Shown here in pieces: positions 16,670 through 25,125 of a stretch of 64,000 nt of DNA. The stretch's first letter is position 1. Each line of letters opens with the position of its first letter. Both the position numbers and the translations under genes were made by a program. Under the pieces are notes generated by a model, which worked only from the letters and a program-made list of their open reading frames with translations, made no database searches and was not told the origin of the DNA. The stretch is from Ornithinimicrobium sufpigmenti (GTDB lineage: Bacteria > Actinomycetota > Actinomycetes > Actinomycetales > Dermatophilaceae), in the NCBI RefSeq assembly GCF_004322775.1, contig NZ_CP036403.1:1860001-1924000 (forward strand), read 5' to 3'.

Positions 16670-18630
16670 ACCTGCACCTCCTCCTGCGGCTGGGTGAGGC
16701 CGACCGGCCCCTTCTGCGGGTGGTGGCAGGCCACGCTGCCGCCGGTCGGGGAGGGCGCCAACGCCGGGTCCACGCGGAGGCAGACATCGGTCGCGAAGGG
16801 GCAGCGCGCGGCGAACGCGCAGCCCTGCGGCAGGTCCGCGGGGTGCGGCGGCCGGCCGAGGATCGTCGCCAGGGGGCGGGACCGGTCGGTATGCATGTCG
16901 GGCAGGGTGGCGAGCAGCCCGCGGGTGTAGGGGTGGGCGGGGCCGGTGGTGAGCCCGGCGACGTCGACGACCTCGACGACGCGTCCGGCATACATGACCA
17001 GCACCCGGTCGCACATGGCGGAGATGACCGACAGGTCGTGGGAGATGAGCAGCAGGGCGGCGTCCTGCTCGCGCTGGGCCCGCTTGAGCACGCGCAGGAC
17101 CTGCTCCTGCACCGTGACGTCCAGGGCGGTCGTCGGCTCGTCGGCGATGATCAGTGCCGGCTCGCCCATCAGACCCATCGCGATCATCGCGCGTTGCCGC
17201 ATGCCGCCGGAGAGCTCGTGCGGGTACTGCCGGGCCCGGCGCCCGGGGGAGGGGATGCGTACGGCCCGCAGCCGGTCGACCGCGCGGTCCCAGGCGGCGC
17301 GGCGGGTGGTGCCCTGGTGCTCGCGGCTGTGCTCGGCGAGCTGGGTGCCGGTCCGCATCGTGGGGTTGAGCGAGCTCATCGGGTCCTGGAAGACCATCGA
17401 CAACCCCTGGCCCAGGTGCCGCCGCCGCGCCTTGTCCGACGGGGTCGTCAGCTCCAGCCCGTCCAGCTCGAGCCGACGGGCACGCACGACGACCGGCGGG
17501 TCGGTCAGCTGGGACACGGCCATGGCGGTCAGGGTCTTGCCGGAGCCGGACTCGCCCACGATGCCCACGGCCTCGCCGCGGCCGACCGCGAAGCTGAGGT
17601 CGCGGACCGGGGTGGCCACGGTGTCGTCACCGAGGGGGATGGCCACGCTCAGCCCCTCGGCGCGCAGCACGGCGTCGTCCGGCACGGGGACGTGGTCGTC
17701 CCGGACGTGGGTGTCGGCAGCGATGGCCTCGTCCACCAGACGGCGGGCGCGGGCGGGGGAGAGGGACACTCTGCGCCCCAGGAGCTGAGCCCCTGCCTCA
17801 CCGGTGAGGTTGAAGGCCAGGCTGGCCAGCACGATGGCCAGGCCGGGGGCCAGGGCGGCGAGCGGGTTGGTGTAGATGGCGTTGAGCCCGTCGCTGAGCA
17901 TCCGGCCCCAGTCGTAGTCGGGCAGCTGCACGCCCAGCCCCAGGAAGGACAGGCCGGCGAAGGCGAGCAACGAGCCGCTGGCCGCCAGGGTGCCGTTGAT
18001 GATCAGCGGCTCGCCGATGTTGGGCAGCACGTGCCGGAAGAGGATGCGGGCGCGGGAGATGCCCAGGGTGCGCGCGGCGCTGACGTAGTCCCGGCCGACG
18101 ACCCCGGCCGCCAGGGTGTAGGTGAGGCGGGCGAAGGCCGGGGTCATCGCGGTGCCCAGGGCCAGCACCGCACCCTGCGGCCCGACGCCGAAGATGATGG
18201 CGAAGAACAGGGCGAGCAGCAGGCCGGGGAAGGCGACGAGGATGTCGATGAGCCCGGTGATCAGGCGGGCCAGGGGCGGCGGGGACAGCGCGGCCACGCA
18301 CCCCACGACGATGCCGATCGCCATACCCATCGCGGTGGCTGCCAGGGCCAGCCCGACCGACAGACGGGTCGCGACGAGGACCCGGGCCAGGATGTCGCGG
18401 CCCAGGGCGTCGGTGCCGAACGGGTGGTCGGGGGTAGGACCTGAGCCCAGCGCCTCGATGTTGTTGGTGTTCGCGGCCTCGCCCCAGATGGCTGGGCCGA
18501 AGAAGAGCAGGAAGAGGATGAGGAGGTTGACCGCCAGCGCGGCCAGGCCGAGCGGGCTGACCAGCATGCGGCGCATGCTGGTGCCGCGACCCTGCCTGCG
18601 GACCGGGCGCTGGGGCAGCATCGTGCTCAT
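16666..18630 (-). CDS. Fused peptide ABC permease and ATPase (DppC-DppD)
   Basis: A 654-residue fusion. Residues ~1-300 are a DppC-type permease: an N-terminal transmembrane helix, the D-x-L-G-R-D-I-L motif after a P-F-G-T-D segment, and a five-helix BPD core with the E-A-A-like loop A-A-R-T-L-G-I-S. Residues ~320-654 are a DppD-type ATPase with Walker A G-E-S-G-S-G-K-T, signature L-S-G-G-M-R-Q-R, Walker B I-I-A-D-E-P and the C-terminal cysteine motif. Such fusions are known in actinobacteria. ATGA overlaps link it to dppB upstream and dppF downstream. Confidence 0.92.
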   Translation of the reverse strand: MSTMLPQRPVRRQGRGTSMRRMLVSPLGLAALAVNLLILFLLFFGPAIWGEAANTNNIEALGSGPTPDHPFGTDALGRDILARVLVATRLSVGLALAATAMGMAIGIVVGCVAALSPPPLARLITGLIDILVAFPGLLLALFFAIIFGVGPQGAVLALGTAMTPAFARLTYTLAAGVVGRDYVSAARTLGISRARILFRHVLPNIGEPLIINGTLAASGSLLAFAGLSFLGLGVQLPDYDWGRMLSDGLNAIYTNPLAALAPGLAIVLASLAFNLTGEAGAQLLGRRVSLSPARARRLVDEAIAADTHVRDDHVPVPDDAVLRAEGLSVAIPLGDDTVATPVRDLSFAVGRGEAVGIVGESGSGKTLTAMAVSQLTDPPVVVRARRLELDGLELTTPSDKARRRHLGQGLSMVFQDPMSSLNPTMRTGTQLAEHSREHQGTTRRAAWDRAVDRLRAVRIPSPGRRARQYPHELSGGMRQRAMIAMGLMGEPALIIADEPTTALDVTVQEQVLRVLKRAQREQDAALLLISHDLSVISAMCDRVLVMYAGRVVEVVDVAGLTTGPAHPYTRGLLATLPDMHTDRSRPLATILGRPPHPADLPQGCAFAARCPFATDVCLRVDPALAPSPTGGSVACHHPQKGPVGLTQPQEEVQV

Positions 18631-19637
18631 GCTGCCTCCCGGATCGTGGAGCGTGGGTCGAGCAGGGCCAGCGCGAGGTCCACCCCGAGGTTGATGAGCA
18701 GCACCATCGTGCCGTAGACGAGGACGATGCCCTGGACCATCGGGTAGTCCTTGGCCAGGATCGAGCTGACCATCGTCGGGCCCAGGCCGGGCCAGGCGAA
18801 GATGGTCTCGACCAGGACCGATCCCACGACCAGCCCGGCGAGCAGCAGCCCGGAGACGGTGAGGGTGGCGGTCAGGGCGTTGGGCAGGGCGTGCCGCAGG
18901 TAGATCCGGCTGGCGCGCAGCCGCTTGGCCCGGGCCGTGCGGATGAAGTCCTGGCCGAGCACGCCGAGCACCTCCACCCGCACCAGGCGGGCCAGGGCCA
19001 TCGCCGAGCCGAGCGTCATCGCCGCCACCGGCAGCACGTAGGACGAGGGCCCCGACCTGCCGGCGATCGGCAGCACCCCCAGGTTGACCGCGAAGACGTA
19101 GACGAGCAGCACCGAGAGCAGGAACTCGGGGATGGCCGAGACGACCATCGAGCCGGAGGTGAACCCCAGCTCCAGCGGCCGGCGACGCCCGTCCCGGGTG
19201 AGGATGGCCATCACCAGGCCGAGCGGGATCGCGATGAGGGTGACGGCCACGAAGGCGAGCAGAGCCAGGGCCAGGGTGTTGGGCAGCCGCGTGCCGATGG
19301 TGTCGATGACCGGGAGCCGGTTGAGCATCGAGACGCCGAGGTCGCCCCGGGCCAGGTCGGCGAGGTAGCTGCCGTACTGGACGTGCAGCGGGTCGTTGAG
19401 CCCGAGCGTCTCGCGCTGACGCTCGACCAGGTCCTGCGGAGCGGTCAGACCCAGGGCGTTGCGGACCGGGTCACCGGGGATCAGGTGCAGCAGCAGGAAG
19501 GCGAAGGTGACGAGCAGCCACAGCGAGACCACGAACCGGCCCAGCCTGCGCACCAGGAAGACCACCCACGGGTTGAGGCTGCGTGCCGCCATCTGGGGAC
19601 CGTCCACCGTCACGGCGCTCCCGGCGTGATGGCTCAT
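18627..19637 (-). CDS. Peptide ABC transporter permease (DppB type)
   Basis: A 336-residue inner-membrane permease with about six transmembrane segments. It has the DppB features H-L-I-P-G-D-P-V-R near residue 55 and a cytoplasmic E-A-A-type loop (F-I-R-T-A-R-A-K-R-L-R). The ATG at 19637 is preferred over an upstream in-frame ATG because GAAAGG lies about 9 nt ahead and the protein then begins close to the first conserved segment. Its stop overlaps the fused dppC-dppD start. A strong stem-loop separates it from the binding-protein gene. Confidence 0.9.
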   Translation of the reverse strand: MSHHAGSAVTVDGPQMAARSLNPWVVFLVRRLGRFVVSLWLLVTFAFLLLHLIPGDPVRNALGLTAPQDLVERQRETLGLNDPLHVQYGSYLADLARGDLGVSMLNRLPVIDTIGTRLPNTLALALLAFVAVTLIAIPLGLVMAILTRDGRRRPLELGFTSGSMVVSAIPEFLLSVLLVYVFAVNLGVLPIAGRSGPSSYVLPVAAMTLGSAMALARLVRVEVLGVLGQDFIRTARAKRLRASRIYLRHALPNALTATLTVSGLLLAGLVVGSVLVETIFAWPGLGPTMVSSILAKDYPMVQGIVLVYGTMVLLINLGVDLALALLDPRSTIREAA

Positions 19638-19694
19638 CGGTGCAGACCTTTCCTTCTCACGGGTGGGGTATGCGGACACGGGTCGAGGTCTGCG

Positions 19695-19724
19695 GGCCGG
19701 CCGGGCAGGTGCGCCCGGCCGGCC
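19695..19724 (-). terminator. Stem-loop between dppA and dppB (attenuator or 3' stabiliser)
   Basis: A perfect 12-bp GC stem (GGCCGGCCGGGC / GCCCGGCCGGCC) with a 6-nt loop lies 7 bp after the binding-protein stop and before dppB. There is no T-tract. Such structures often protect the upstream binding-protein mRNA or partly terminate transcription, giving an excess of binding protein over channel. Confidence 0.6.
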
Positions 19725-19731
19725 GGGGATG

Positions 19732-21375
19732 TCACTGGGTGGACCGGACCGAGGACCCGTCGATCTCGCCGCTGGAGGCCTCGAGGGTGACCCCGTTGAG
19801 GTAGTTCGAGGCCACGATGTCGAACATGGGGGCGACGTCGACGTTCTCGATCAGGGCGGTCTCCGCCTCGGTCCACAGGGCGCAGGCCGCCTCGATGTCG
19901 CCCTCGGCGTTGGCCTCGGCGCTCTTGGTCGTGTAGGTCTCGTTGTCGATGTGGGCGAAGTTGGTGCCGTCGGGGACAGCCGGTCCGGACAGGAAGGCCA
20001 TCAGCTGCGGGGGCAGGCTGACGGTGACCGGGATCCAGCCGGCGTCCCAGTCGCCGGAGCCGAAGATGACCTCGTTGAGCTGGGTGGCGGCGATCGTGGA
20101 CGGGCTCACCTCGGCCCCCACCTCGCGCCACTGCTGGGAGAGCAGCTCGGCAGCGGCCGACAGCTCGTCCCCGCCGCGCTGGGGGAAGATGAACTTCAGG
20201 CTCAGCCGGTTGCCCTCCTTCTCCCGGATCCCGTCGGCGCCCCGGACCCAGCCGGCGTCGTCGAGCATCGTGTTGGCTGCCTCGACGTCGTAGGCGGGCA
20301 GGTTTCCGGTGACGGTGTCGCCGGGGCACACCTTGGGCTCCAGGGTGACCAGGCCGGTGGAGACCTGGCCGGCGGCGCCGGCGCCCACGGCCGTGACCAT
20401 CTCGATGTCGGTGGCCGCGACCAAGGCCTTGCGCACGGCCGGGTCGGCGCCCGGGTGGCCCGGGCCCTGGTTGAAGAAGGTCTCGCCCAAGGGGGAGGCC
20501 GCGCCGTACCGGTCCAGGCCCGCGGCCTGCACCCGCTCCTCGTCACCGGGGCCGACGGAGGCGATGTTGATCTCGCCGTTCAGCAGCAGGTTGGCGGTGG
20601 TCGTCATGTTGGGGATGACGCGGAAGACGAAGGTGTCCGGGACGCCCTCGCCCTCGAAGGGCTCCTGGCTGGGGCCCCAGTGGTAGTTCTCGTTGCGGAC
20701 CAGGGTGTAGCTGTCGTTGGGCACGACCTCCTCCAGCACCCAGGGACCGGTGCCGGCGGTGGCCTGGGCCAGCGTCTCCCGGTCGTCCAGGCCGGAGCGG
20801 CAGACCATGAAGACCGAGGTGAGGTTGCTGAGCAGGAAGGCGTTGGGGGCGCTGACCTCGACGGTGACCGTGCCGGCTTCGTCGTCGGCGCTGGCGGTGG
20901 CGTCTGGCGGCACCATGACGCCCAGGAGGGGGGAGGCGTTCTCCGGGTCGGTGATGAAGGAGATGTTGTCTGCGGCATCGGTCGCGGTGAACGGCGTGCC
21001 GTCGGCGCAGGTTGCGTCGGGGTTGAGGGTGAAGGTCACCGAGGTGGGCGTGACCTCCCACTCGGTGGCCAGGTTGGGCACCATCTCACCCTCGGGGCTG
21101 GTGCGGACCAGTGAGTCGTAGGCCATCCGGCCCACCCCTCGTGTGGTCTGCAGCACCGTCATCGACGGGTCCAGGTTGCCGGGGTCGTCGGTGATGGCCA
21201 TCGTGACGGTGCCGCCGGCCTCGCCGAGCTCCGGGGTGCCGCCGCCCGGGGTCTGGGTGCTCGCGCCGGTGCTGCTGCCGTTGTCGGCGCCGGGGGAGTT
21301 GGAGCCGTTGCTGCACGCCGACAGCACGAGGGCTCCGCCCATGGCGATGGCGACGAGCGGTCGAGTGGTGCGCAT
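19732..21375 (-). CDS. Peptide ABC transporter substrate-binding lipoprotein (DppA type)
   Basis: A 547-residue SBP_bac_5 family lipoprotein. The signal peptide ends in the lipobox L-S-A-C (Cys21), followed by a Ser/Asn/Gly-rich linker. The mature protein then shows the family hallmarks G-N-L-D-P-S and L-A-T-E-W-E-V. It would sit on the outer face of the membrane and hand ligand to the DppB/DppC channel. The ATG at 21375 has AGGAGG 6 nt upstream. It is the first gene of an operon running dppA, dppB, dppC-D, dppF, serine hydrolase. It differs clearly from the four paralogues at 45.5-53.4 kb. Confidence 0.92.
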   Translation of the reverse strand: MRTTRPLVAIAMGGALVLSACSNGSNSPGADNGSSTGASTQTPGGGTPELGEAGGTVTMAITDDPGNLDPSMTVLQTTRGVGRMAYDSLVRTSPEGEMVPNLATEWEVTPTSVTFTLNPDATCADGTPFTATDAADNISFITDPENASPLLGVMVPPDATASADDEAGTVTVEVSAPNAFLLSNLTSVFMVCRSGLDDRETLAQATAGTGPWVLEEVVPNDSYTLVRNENYHWGPSQEPFEGEGVPDTFVFRVIPNMTTTANLLLNGEINIASVGPGDEERVQAAGLDRYGAASPLGETFFNQGPGHPGADPAVRKALVAATDIEMVTAVGAGAAGQVSTGLVTLEPKVCPGDTVTGNLPAYDVEAANTMLDDAGWVRGADGIREKEGNRLSLKFIFPQRGGDELSAAAELLSQQWREVGAEVSPSTIAATQLNEVIFGSGDWDAGWIPVTVSLPPQLMAFLSGPAVPDGTNFAHIDNETYTTKSAEANAEGDIEAACALWTEAETALIENVDVAPMFDIVASNYLNGVTLEASSGEIDGSSVRSTQ

Positions 21376-21544
21376 GTCCAACCTCCTGGGGTCGTGGGAT
21401 GCAGTCATCGTCGCCCTCGGTGCCCCGCCCGTTCATCGTCCGATCCGACGAGTGGGGGTGCCTACGTTGGTCCACGCGCACAGCAGGCCCACCCCGTGGG
21501 ACGCGGCGGGCGTGACTCCTCGTCGTGAGATAGTTCGTGCACCT

Positions 21545-22336
21545 ATGTGGGACACGGTCGGGAGGCGCAGTCGTTCTCGGACCAGACGTCGGCGCGTCCT
21601 GCTGGGTGGCGGTCTGGCCCTGGTCGCGGCGGCAGCAGTAGCGTCCGCGGTCATCGGCTCCGACTCAGGTCTCCAGGCCGACGCCCCGCACGCGAGCGAC
21701 CTGCCCGCGGCACTGGTGCCGGAGGTGGGATGGGATCCGATCGCAGCCCTCGGCTCCCTGACCGTCATCGATGACGGCACCTCGCTGGCGAGGACCGCCT
21801 ACGACCGGGACTTCTTCGGACAACGCTGGCTGGACGTCGACCGCAACGGCTGCGACACCCGCAACGACACCCTGCGCCGGGACCTGGATGACCTGGCCGT
21901 GCGGGAGGGCACCCAGGGCTGCGTCGCCCAGTCCGGGGTCCTCGTCGACGCCTACACCGGCGAGGAGTTTGTCTTCGAGCGCGGTACGGCCCACGCCGGT
22001 GAGCTGCACGTCGACCACATCGTCGCCCTGTCCGATGCCTGGCACAAGGGGGCGGAGGGCTGGAGCGAGGACAGGCGGGCTGAGTTCGCCAACGACCCGA
22101 CCAACCTCGTGGTGACCTTCGGCCCGGTCAACCTGAGCAAGGGGGCCAACGACGCGGCCTCCTGGGTGCCGCCCGACGAGGATGCCTGGTGCGGCTTCGC
22201 CGTCCACGTGGTCTGGGTCAAGGAGGAGTACGACCTCGCGGTCACCGAGGACGAGGTCGACTCCCTCGGGCAGCTGCTCTCGACCTGCCACCCGTCGTCG
22301 CCGGCGCTGGTCGGGGTCGGGTCAGCCGGACCCTGA
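21545..22336 (+). CDS. Secreted or membrane-anchored HNH endonuclease family protein
   Basis: A 263-residue protein. An Arg-rich head (S-R-T-R-R-R-R) precedes a hydrophobic segment (~18-37), forming a signal peptide or anchor. The C-terminal domain has the HNH/DUF1524-type core: H-V-D-H-I-V-A-L followed by N-D-P-T-N-L and N-x2-K-G-x-N-D...W. Related actinobacterial exported nucleases degrade extracellular DNA. The ATG at 21545 lacks a ribosome binding site; GATAGT lies about 10 nt upstream, so a nearly leaderless message is possible. The divergent neighbour is dppA, with no sign of functional linkage. Confidence 0.82.
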   Translation: MWDTVGRRSRSRTRRRRVLLGGGLALVAAAAVASAVIGSDSGLQADAPHASDLPAALVPEVGWDPIAALGSLTVIDDGTSLARTAYDRDFFGQRWLDVDRNGCDTRNDTLRRDLDDLAVREGTQGCVAQSGVLVDAYTGEEFVFERGTAHAGELHVDHIVALSDAWHKGAEGWSEDRRAEFANDPTNLVVTFGPVNLSKGANDAASWVPPDEDAWCGFAVHVVWVKEEYDLAVTEDEVDSLGQLLSTCHPSSPALVGVGSAGP

Positions 22337-22560
22337 CCTTGTCCAGGGTGGCGAAGGCGGTGGCGGTGGCGGTGTCCATCGCCCGCTCCAGCCGCGTGAT
22401 GATGCTGCACGGGCCCACCTGTCGGCAATGGGCGGGCGTGCCTTTCTCCCGCCGTGGCGAGTAGGGAGCGGCACACACTTGGCCGGTGTCCTTGACCCGC
22501 AGCAGGACCCGGTGGGAGTGTCCCGATGTCGGGGACGGACCCCAGGAACGAAGAGGGCAG

Positions 22561-24969
22561 ATGGCGACCGAGGGGGCGAGGCACCGAGGCACGTCCATCC
22601 TGGGCACCGAGGTCCGCCGGGTAGAGGACCCCGACCTGCTGACGGGTCGCGGCCAGTTCGTGGACAACCTCGACATCCGGGATATCGAGATCCTGCACGC
22701 GGTCTTCGTGCGCAGTCCGATCGCACACGCCCGCCTGCTCGACATCGACACCTCGGCTGCCTTGGGGGCGCCCGAGGTGGTCGAGGTGTTCACCGGCGCG
22801 GACATGGGGAGCGCTGCGGTGCCGCAGTTCCGGCAGCTGAGCGAGGGCATCCCGAGACCGGCCCTGGCCCTGGACCGGGTGCGCTTCGTGGGAGAGCCGG
22901 TGGCGATGGTGCTGGCGACCTCGCGAGCAGCCGCCGCGGACGCAGCGGACCTGGTCGAGGTGAGCTACGACCCGCTTGCTGCCGTCGTCGACATGGAGGC
23001 CGCTCTGGAGCCGGGCGCACCGCTGCAGTTCCCCCACCGGGGGACCAACATCGTCCTCGCTGCTCGCGACGACGACCACGACGTGCTGGCCGGGGCGGCC
23101 ACCGTCGCTCGGCTGCGCCTCGAGAACAACAGGCTGGCGTCGAGCCCCATCGAAGGGCACGTGATCCTCGTGCGCCCCCACGTGGACGAGTCACTCTCGT
23201 CGACCTCGGGAGCCCAGGCTGCGGTGCACGGGCTGGACGTGTGGGTCGGTACCCAGCACCCCCACATCTCCCGCAGGTTTCTCGCGCAGTGGACCGGGCT
23301 CGCGGAGGCGTCGATCCGGGTGCGCGCGCCACACGTCGGCGGGGCGTTCGGCGGCAAGGCCGGGGTGACCGCCGAGCATTGCGCCGTCGTTCTCGCCGCG
23401 CAGCGACTGGGGAAGCCCGTGCGGTGGGCGGAGACCCGGAGCGAGTCGATGCTGTCGATGACGAGCCGTGGACAGGTCCAGTACGTCGAGCTCGGGCTCG
23501 ACGTGGACGCCAGGATCGTCGGGATGCGGGCCCGCGTCGTGGGTGACTGTGGTGCGTACGCGGGCTTCGGCGGCTCGTTCGCCACCGGGTCCACCCGGAC
23601 CATGTCCGAGGGGAGCTACCGGATACCGCGCCTGCGGTACGACGCGGTGGCCGTGACGACCAACACCGCCCCCACGAACGCCTTCCGCGGGGCTGGACGA
23701 CCGGAGGCCGCAGCCATGATCGAGCGCGTGATCGACCACGCAGCGCGTGTGGTGGGTCTGGCGCCGGAGGAGCTGCGGCGACGCAACTTCCTGACTCCAG
23801 ACGAGTTCCCCCACACCACCCGGTTCGGTGCGACCTACGACTCGGGCGACTACGCCCTCGCCCTGCAGGCCGCACTGGACGCGGCCGGCGTCGAACAGGT
23901 GAGGGAGGAGCAACGGCGGCGGCGGGAGGAGGGGTCCGCGTGGCAGCTCGGGGTGGGGATCGCCAGCTATGTCGAGATCACCGGGTTCGGCGGCGCTGAG
24001 TACGCTGGGATACGCGTCGGCGATGACGGGCAGCTGACCGTGATGGCGGGTACGTCCGCTCACGGGCAGGGACACGCCACGACCTTCTCCATGCTGGTGG
24101 CCGAACAGCTCGGTGTGACCTTGGACCGGATCACCTACCTCCAGTCGGACACCGCGGTGGTCCGCTCCGGGGGAGGGACCGGAGGTGCCCGCTCGGTGCA
24201 GCTGGGTGGCAGTGCAGTCCGTCAGGCCGCGGTGCTCCTGCGGGAGAAGGTCCTGGCCCTTGCGGCCGACCTGCTCGAGAGCTCACCCGACGACCTCGAG
24301 CTCGCCGATGGGCGGGTCGAGGTGCGCGGGGTCCCCGGGCACGGCGCGTCCTGGGACCAGGTGGTCGCCCACGCTGGTCAGCGGGGGGTCGACCTCTCCG
24401 TCGACACCGATTTCCAGCAGGACGGGTCCACCTTCCCGTTCGGCACGCACGTCTGTGTGGTCGAGGTCGATGTCGAGACGGGCCGCGTGCGACTGCTGAG
24501 GCACGTGGCCGTCGACGACTGCGGCACCGTGATCAACCCTCTCCTCGTGCGCGGCCAGCAGCACGGGGGCGCCGCGCAGGGGATCAGCCAGGCGCTGTGG
24601 GAGGAGGTCCGCTACGACGCCGCGGGAAACCCGCTCACCGCCACCCTCGCGGACTACACCCTCCCCTCCGCCGCCGACCTCGTCATGCTGGACACCGTCT
24701 CGACGGTCACGCCGACCGACCGGAATCCGCTGGGCGCCAAGGGGATCGGTGAGGCTGCCACCGTCGGGTCCACGCCTGCGGTGCAGAATGCCGTGATCGA
24801 CGCCGTCGCCCATCTGGGCGTCCGTCATGTCGACATCCCGTGCACCCCCGAGCGGGTGTTCACCGCCATCCAGGACGCCCGACAGGGATGTCACCTGCCC
24901 TGGCACGAGCCGCCAGCAGTCTTCGACGCGCTGCCGGACCTCGAGAAGATCGCCGACGTCGAGGTCTGA
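22561..24969 (+). CDS. Molybdenum hydroxylase large subunit (xanthine dehydrogenase/CoxL family)
   Basis: An 802-residue molybdopterin-binding subunit. It starts with G-x2-V-R-R-V-E-D-P-x-L-L-T-G-R-G-Q-F-V-D-N, typical of the large subunits. It carries G-G-A-F-G-G-K cofactor contacts, A-F-R-G-A-G-R-P-E-A (form II-like, not the CO dehydrogenase active-site loop), and the C-terminal G-A-K-G-I-G-E with the catalytic glutamate. These enzymes hydroxylate heterocycles, purines or aldehydes with water-derived oxygen. The partner FAD and [2Fe-2S] subunits are not in the window, so it is an orphan here or uses subunits encoded elsewhere. The ATG follows AAGAGGGC closely. It opens the catabolic island. 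Confidence 0.9.
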   Translation: MATEGARHRGTSILGTEVRRVEDPDLLTGRGQFVDNLDIRDIEILHAVFVRSPIAHARLLDIDTSAALGAPEVVEVFTGADMGSAAVPQFRQLSEGIPRPALALDRVRFVGEPVAMVLATSRAAAADAADLVEVSYDPLAAVVDMEAALEPGAPLQFPHRGTNIVLAARDDDHDVLAGAATVARLRLENNRLASSPIEGHVILVRPHVDESLSSTSGAQAAVHGLDVWVGTQHPHISRRFLAQWTGLAEASIRVRAPHVGGAFGGKAGVTAEHCAVVLAAQRLGKPVRWAETRSESMLSMTSRGQVQYVELGLDVDARIVGMRARVVGDCGAYAGFGGSFATGSTRTMSEGSYRIPRLRYDAVAVTTNTAPTNAFRGAGRPEAAAMIERVIDHAARVVGLAPEELRRRNFLTPDEFPHTTRFGATYDSGDYALALQAALDAAGVEQVREEQRRRREEGSAWQLGVGIASYVEITGFGGAEYAGIRVGDDGQLTVMAGTSAHGQGHATTFSMLVAEQLGVTLDRITYLQSDTAVVRSGGGTGGARSVQLGGSAVRQAAVLLREKVLALAADLLESSPDDLELADGRVEVRGVPGHGASWDQVVAHAGQRGVDLSVDTDFQQDGSTFPFGTHVCVVEVDVETGRVRLLRHVAVDDCGTVINPLLVRGQQHGGAAQGISQALWEEVRYDAAGNPLTATLADYTLPSAADLVMLDTVSTVTPTDRNPLGAKGIGEAATVGSTPAVQNAVIDAVAHLGVRHVDIPCTPERVFTAIQDARQGCHLPWHEPPAVFDALPDLEKIADVEV

Positions 24970-25005
24970 GGCATAAGCGGAAGCACATAGGAGCACGCCG
25001 TCCCA

Positions 25006-25049
25006 TGTGTGTAGTCACATTGTTGCCACGGCGTCGGGCTGAGTAGCGT
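25006..25049 (+). promoter_or_regulatory. Promoter with palindromic upstream box for the flavin-reductase operon
   Basis: TGTG-N6-CACA (25006-25019) abuts a -35-like TTGTTG (25020-25025). After an 18-bp spacer comes TAGCGT (25044-25049). The box and hexamers resemble the promoters at 31.6, 43.2, 47.2, 49.0 and 51.7 kb, although the box is shifted by about 2 bp. Confidence 0.5.
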
Positions 25050-25125
25050 GCAGGGGACGGGCATGGGCGCTCCGGCCACGGACGCTCCGGCCACACCCAG
25101 TACCGAGCCGAGACGAGAGTTGCCG

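Noticed and set aside
22337..22560. Trinucleotide-like GGCGGT repeats and short open frames in the gap before the molybdenum hydroxylase
   Set aside because: The repeat is short, no frame has a start with a ribosome binding site or a recognisable motif, and no clear promoter could be placed.
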